Origin: Bacteroidales bacterium UBA4070 | GTDB taxonomy: Bacteria; Bacteroidota; Bacteroidia; Bacteroidales; VadinHA17 | Reading direction: 5' to 3' | NCBI GenBank assembly: GCA_002383485.1 | Contig: DFYY01000018.1 | Location: 1 to 6,072, forward strand | Length of the DNA: 6,072 nucleotides | In this document: positions 5,945 through 6,072 of the stretch, in pieces | How positions within the stretch are numbered: the stretch's first letter is position 1 | How the letters are laid out: the number at the start of each line of letters is the position of its first letter | Notes under the pieces: generated by a model | The model's input: only the letters and a program-made list of their open reading frames with translations | The model's database searches: none | Told to the model about the DNA's origin: nothing | Translations under genes and position numbers: made by a program

Positions 5945-5977
5945 ACCAGGACTCCAACCCTGGTTGTGATGGGTTGG
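5945..5977 (+). terminator. Overlapping alternative hairpins after the cargo gene
   Basis: ACCAGG (5945-5950) pairs with CCTGGT (5959-5964) around an 8-nt loop. CCAACCC (5954-5960) pairs with GGGTTGG (5971-5977) around a 10-nt loop. The two stems share 5959-5960, and each arm sits in the other's loop or stem, so only one can form at a time. They lie 35 bp past the TAG stop. Only a weak T-containing stretch follows, so a factor-independent terminator is uncertain; they may simply protect the mRNA 3' end. Confidence 0.35.
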
Positions 5978-5988
5978 TCAAAATAGTC

Positions 5989-6020
5989 TTTGCCAGGTGT
6001 TCAAACAATAATAAATTTGT
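5989..6020 (+). promoter_or_regulatory. Bacteroidetes-type promoter reading out of the window
   Basis: TTTG at 5989-5992, a spacer of exactly 19 bp, and TAAATTTGT at 6012-6020 give a full match to the Bacteroidetes consensus TTTG-N19-TAnnTTTGY. Transcription would begin near 6025 and run rightward. No ATG occurs on the plus strand between there and the right edge, so the leader is at least about 45 nt and the gene served lies outside the window. It is downstream of the cargo gene's stop and hairpins, where a new transcription unit is expected. Confidence 0.6.
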
Positions 6021-6072
6021 TCCCTTACACTGTCACAAGCCTTTCTAATTGGTTTAGCCCCCTATTATTCGG

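Overview
The window looks like the chromosome of a Bacteroidota (Bacteroidetes) bacterium. The best evidence is the large secreted protein at 3750-5909, which ends in a type A sorting domain of the type IX secretion system (T9SS), a system confined to that phylum. A TTTG-N19-TAnnTTTGY promoter near the right edge and AT-rich, Shine-Dalgarno-poor start regions agree with this. Genus or species cannot be told.

Layout. Positions 1-81 (minus) hold the first 27 codons of what looks like an IS630-family transposase, cut by the window edge. Positions 82-137 are a short gap with an inverted repeat. Positions 138-1178 (minus) encode a soluble CapE/FnlA/WbjB-type UDP-GlcNAc 4,6-dehydratase/5-epimerase. 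Positions 1230-3173 (minus) encode a membrane-anchored CapD/WbpM/PglF-type UDP-GlcNAc 4,6-dehydratase. The two minus-strand genes are 51 bp apart and probably form a transcription unit in the order capD then capE. Positions 3174-3749 are a 576-bp divergent intergenic region with 21-bp-spaced direct repeats and a 12-bp palindrome. Positions 3750-5909 (plus) encode a 719-residue secreted protein: signal peptide, parallel beta-helix, SwmB-like domain, two Ig-like domains and a T9SS sorting domain. Positions 5910-6072 hold a hairpin region and a promoter that reads out of the window.

How the parts fit. The two dehydratases should feed activated 6-deoxy amino sugars of the D series (CapD type) and L series (CapE type) into capsule, O-antigen or glycan synthesis. 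The capD-capE order matches the Staphylococcus aureus cap5/cap8 locus, where capF and capG come next. Here an apparent IS630 element begins 56 bp after the capE-like stop codon, so the usual partners are absent or displaced. The beta-helix protein is transcribed away from these genes. A functional link is possible but not shown, for example surface attachment of T9SS cargo to a special LPS.

No clearly new multi-gene system is visible. The part least explained by known features is the intergenic region, with two well-matched 21-bp repeat pairs, one of them resembling LytTR-type regulator sites next to a Bacteroidetes -7 element.
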